A stretch of DNA of 64,000 bases from NCBI GenBank assembly GCA_037954235.1, contig JBBMOA010000020.1, positions 15,406,177 through 15,470,176 of the forward strand, in the 5' to 3' direction. A program made the translations under genes and the position numbers. A model generated the notes under the pieces. That model ran no database searches. It was not told the origin of the DNA and worked only from the letters and a program-made list of their open reading frames with translations. Positions 62,325 to 64,000 of the stretch are shown piece by piece. Within the stretch, counting starts at the first letter, position 1. Every line of letters begins with the position of its first letter. Origin of the DNA: Aulostomus chinensis. Taxonomy: Eukaryota > Chordata > Actinopteri > Syngnathiformes > Aulostomidae.

Positions 62325-62352
62325 TGTTACTTACCTGAAGGAAGACGTGAAA
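62325..62352 (-). promoter_or_regulatory. Candidate recursive splice site or mini first exon
   Basis: The - strand reads gtcttccttcag|gtaagtaac at the 62335/62334 boundary: an acceptor fused directly to a perfect donor, with a ctaataac branch-like motif and CT-rich sequence about 30-60 bases upstream. Alternatively the frame ATGATTTCACGTCTTCCTTCAG (7 codons plus 1 base) is phase-compatible with exon 2. Confidence 0.3.
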
Positions 62353-62468
62353 TCATCGGCACATAGGAGAGAAAAGAAAAGGGAAGGTTATTAGAAACTA
62401 TATAAAATCATGATTAGAATACATACATTTCCCTTTTAGATTGAATGTGTATATTTTCTTTGCAGGGG

Positions 62469-62485
62469 AGTGTGTGCGCGCGCGC

Positions 62486-62547
<62 letters not shown>

Positions 62548-62562
62548 GCGCGTACGCGTGCG
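62469..62562. repeat. (TG)n-rich array with CG ends
   Basis: gcgcgcgcgtgtgtg start, interrupted by ttg, ending gcgcgtacgcgtgcgc; strongly alternating purine-pyrimidine. Confidence 0.9.
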
Positions 62563-64000
62563 CAAGACCTGGGCTGTGGGCCACATCACCAGATTTCCAT
62601 CGTCTGTCTTTTAATGAGGCCTTACTGGTTTATACATCACGTCTCCCTCCCTTACAGCAAATTATCATCTGATAATCTGGATTTAGACATGGACTACATG
62701 CTGATGAGTGTGTGTGTGAGGACTGTCTGTAGCATCTATCCCATAGGTAGCGCTAACACTCCTAAGCAAGGCTGTTATGTAAGAGTTTTGTCTGATCTGA
62801 ATCCTCTCAAATTTTGTTAAGCATCTCTCATCAACCAATATGTCCTAAAATACTCTTTCATGCAGCCTTTAACTCAGACATAGCTCACTGGATGCATTGA
62901 TAGTCTGAAAACCAGTTCTGTATGGACTGTGCCAAGGTATGATGAATATTTAGGTTAATATTCTGTTGCCCTAAATACCGTAGACTAATAAAAAAAAAAT
63001 CACACACTGATATCACAGCGAGGAGATATTCACAAAATTCTTTCTAAATACTGAAATCTCTAAATCTCAAAACTCGCATGTTAACATGCTGCACTCACAC
63101 TTGCCAAGTCAGAGTCATCAGGTTCGTGGAAACTTACACACGATATGTAAGGCACATAAGAAGTAATCATGTCAAGCACAAATTCCCAGCTGTTATACAG
63201 GCTAGACATGGATTCAGTCTCATCTATGGAGTCCGAAAGTCATCTAAGCACCCACACTGACTCTGATCTAATGTGTTTTCTACTGTGACAGTGAAGCCAG
63301 ATTTGTGTTTGTCTGCAGTGGGATGGCTGCTGCCAGTATGTGGCTGCCCATTACAGCGTGAATGGTGCGGCTCTTCAGCTCTTCGTTAATAAAGAAGACC
63401 GGTCGATAAAACTAATTGCGGACGCTAAGTATTGGGATGGTGATTCCAGTGACGCAACTCACGTTACGTTTTTAGTATGGGCTCAGCTTGATAGAAACAT
63501 CAGTGCAAGTGACTGACGTTTAAAATTAGCTGATTTTGCCTTTTACAGGGATATTAATTTTGGCATACGGTATGTTACACTTCTGTATTATGAAAGGTAA
63601 TTGCAGCATTTTCCTTAAAAAACAAAATATAGACGATACAAACTTAGTCTGGCTCAATCATCCCTGATGGGACTTTAGGGTGTGTGGTTATGAACGTGTC
63701 TGCAGAGCCGCTGACCTCTGACCTAAACTACGAAGGTGTGTGTTTACGTATTTCACACTGTTACTTCCTTTCATAAAATCTAATTGAATACTTTTCTTCA
63801 ACCTAACCCTAACCTTTTACAAGCATGCACACCTTTTCCCACATAAAAGTCCTTTGCATATTTCAGACTCTGCATACACAAAGCAAGTCCAACCTGATAT
63901 GGTGGATTGAAGGTTAAAAATAAGACGAGACAGACCTCACAGAATTTTATGCATCCATTCCCTGTTATTCAGTTTATGTGGTCGGTTTGTTTGCCATGAT

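Larger units (their letters stand above)
57069..64000. other. Upstream NHSL1 territory to window end, no gene supported
   Basis: Mostly unique AT-rich sequence. Contains an A24 run (62166-62189), (TG)n at 62469-62562, and two strong - strand donor sites (59348/59347 and 62335/62334) described separately. The WAVE-homology first exon of NHS proteins was looked for and not found. Confidence 0.55.

Noticed and set aside
34424..64000. NHS-family WAVE-homology domain first exon
   Set aside because: Looked for on the - strand and not found; probably outside the window.
1..64000. tRNA, rRNA or other structured RNA genes
   Set aside because: None recognised by eye; a covariance-model scan would be needed to exclude small ones.

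Overview
The window is vertebrate nuclear DNA, most likely from a teleost fish. The genes are intron-rich with GT-AG splice sites. Long (CA)n/(TG)n arrays and long C/G homopolymer runs are unusually dense, and the mobile elements (an L2-type LINE tail, several hAT-family DNA transposons) are of fish type. No bacterial, organellar or phage feature is visible. The species cannot be named from the sequence.

Two protein genes can be supported, lying tail to tail. On the + strand, four coding exons (1100-4085) encode a 188-residue SOUL-domain haem-binding protein, HEBP2. On the - strand, at least eight coding exons (34478 down to 10501) encode a 1596-residue NHS-family actin regulator, NHSL1, with nearly all of the central part in one 3.3-kb exon (15468-18779). 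HEBP2 and NHSL1 are also neighbours in human (6q24), which supports both names. All exon junctions were checked for reading phase and all fit.

Layout: 1-760, a diverged threefold repeat and the HEBP2 promoter region; 1064-5470, HEBP2, with a 1.2-kb minisatellite in intron 1; 5470-9535, intergenic, with an L2 fragment and microsatellites; 9535-34480, NHSL1 from its 3' UTR to a short first coding exon; 34480-64000, upstream NHSL1 territory (long introns or alternative promoters) with a nested stack of DNA transposons at 39128-40440, a second first-exon candidate at 51870-52182, a degraded hAT at 56554-57068, and possible further alternative starts near 59.3 and 62.3 kb. The first exon that encodes the WAVE-homology domain in other NHS-family proteins was not found and probably lies beyond base 64000.

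The two genes are not known to work together. HEBP2 is a small intracellular SOUL protein; NHSL1 controls the Scar/WAVE-Arp2/3 machinery at the cell edge through Abi-binding proline motifs. I see no convincing unknown multi-gene system. The observations most worth checking are the phase-compatible coding exon at 52 kb, the three-level nested transposon with a surviving BED zinc-finger fragment, the templated insertion inside the L2 remnant, the candidate recursive splice site or start exon at 62334/62335, and the minisatellite that stays open on both strands.
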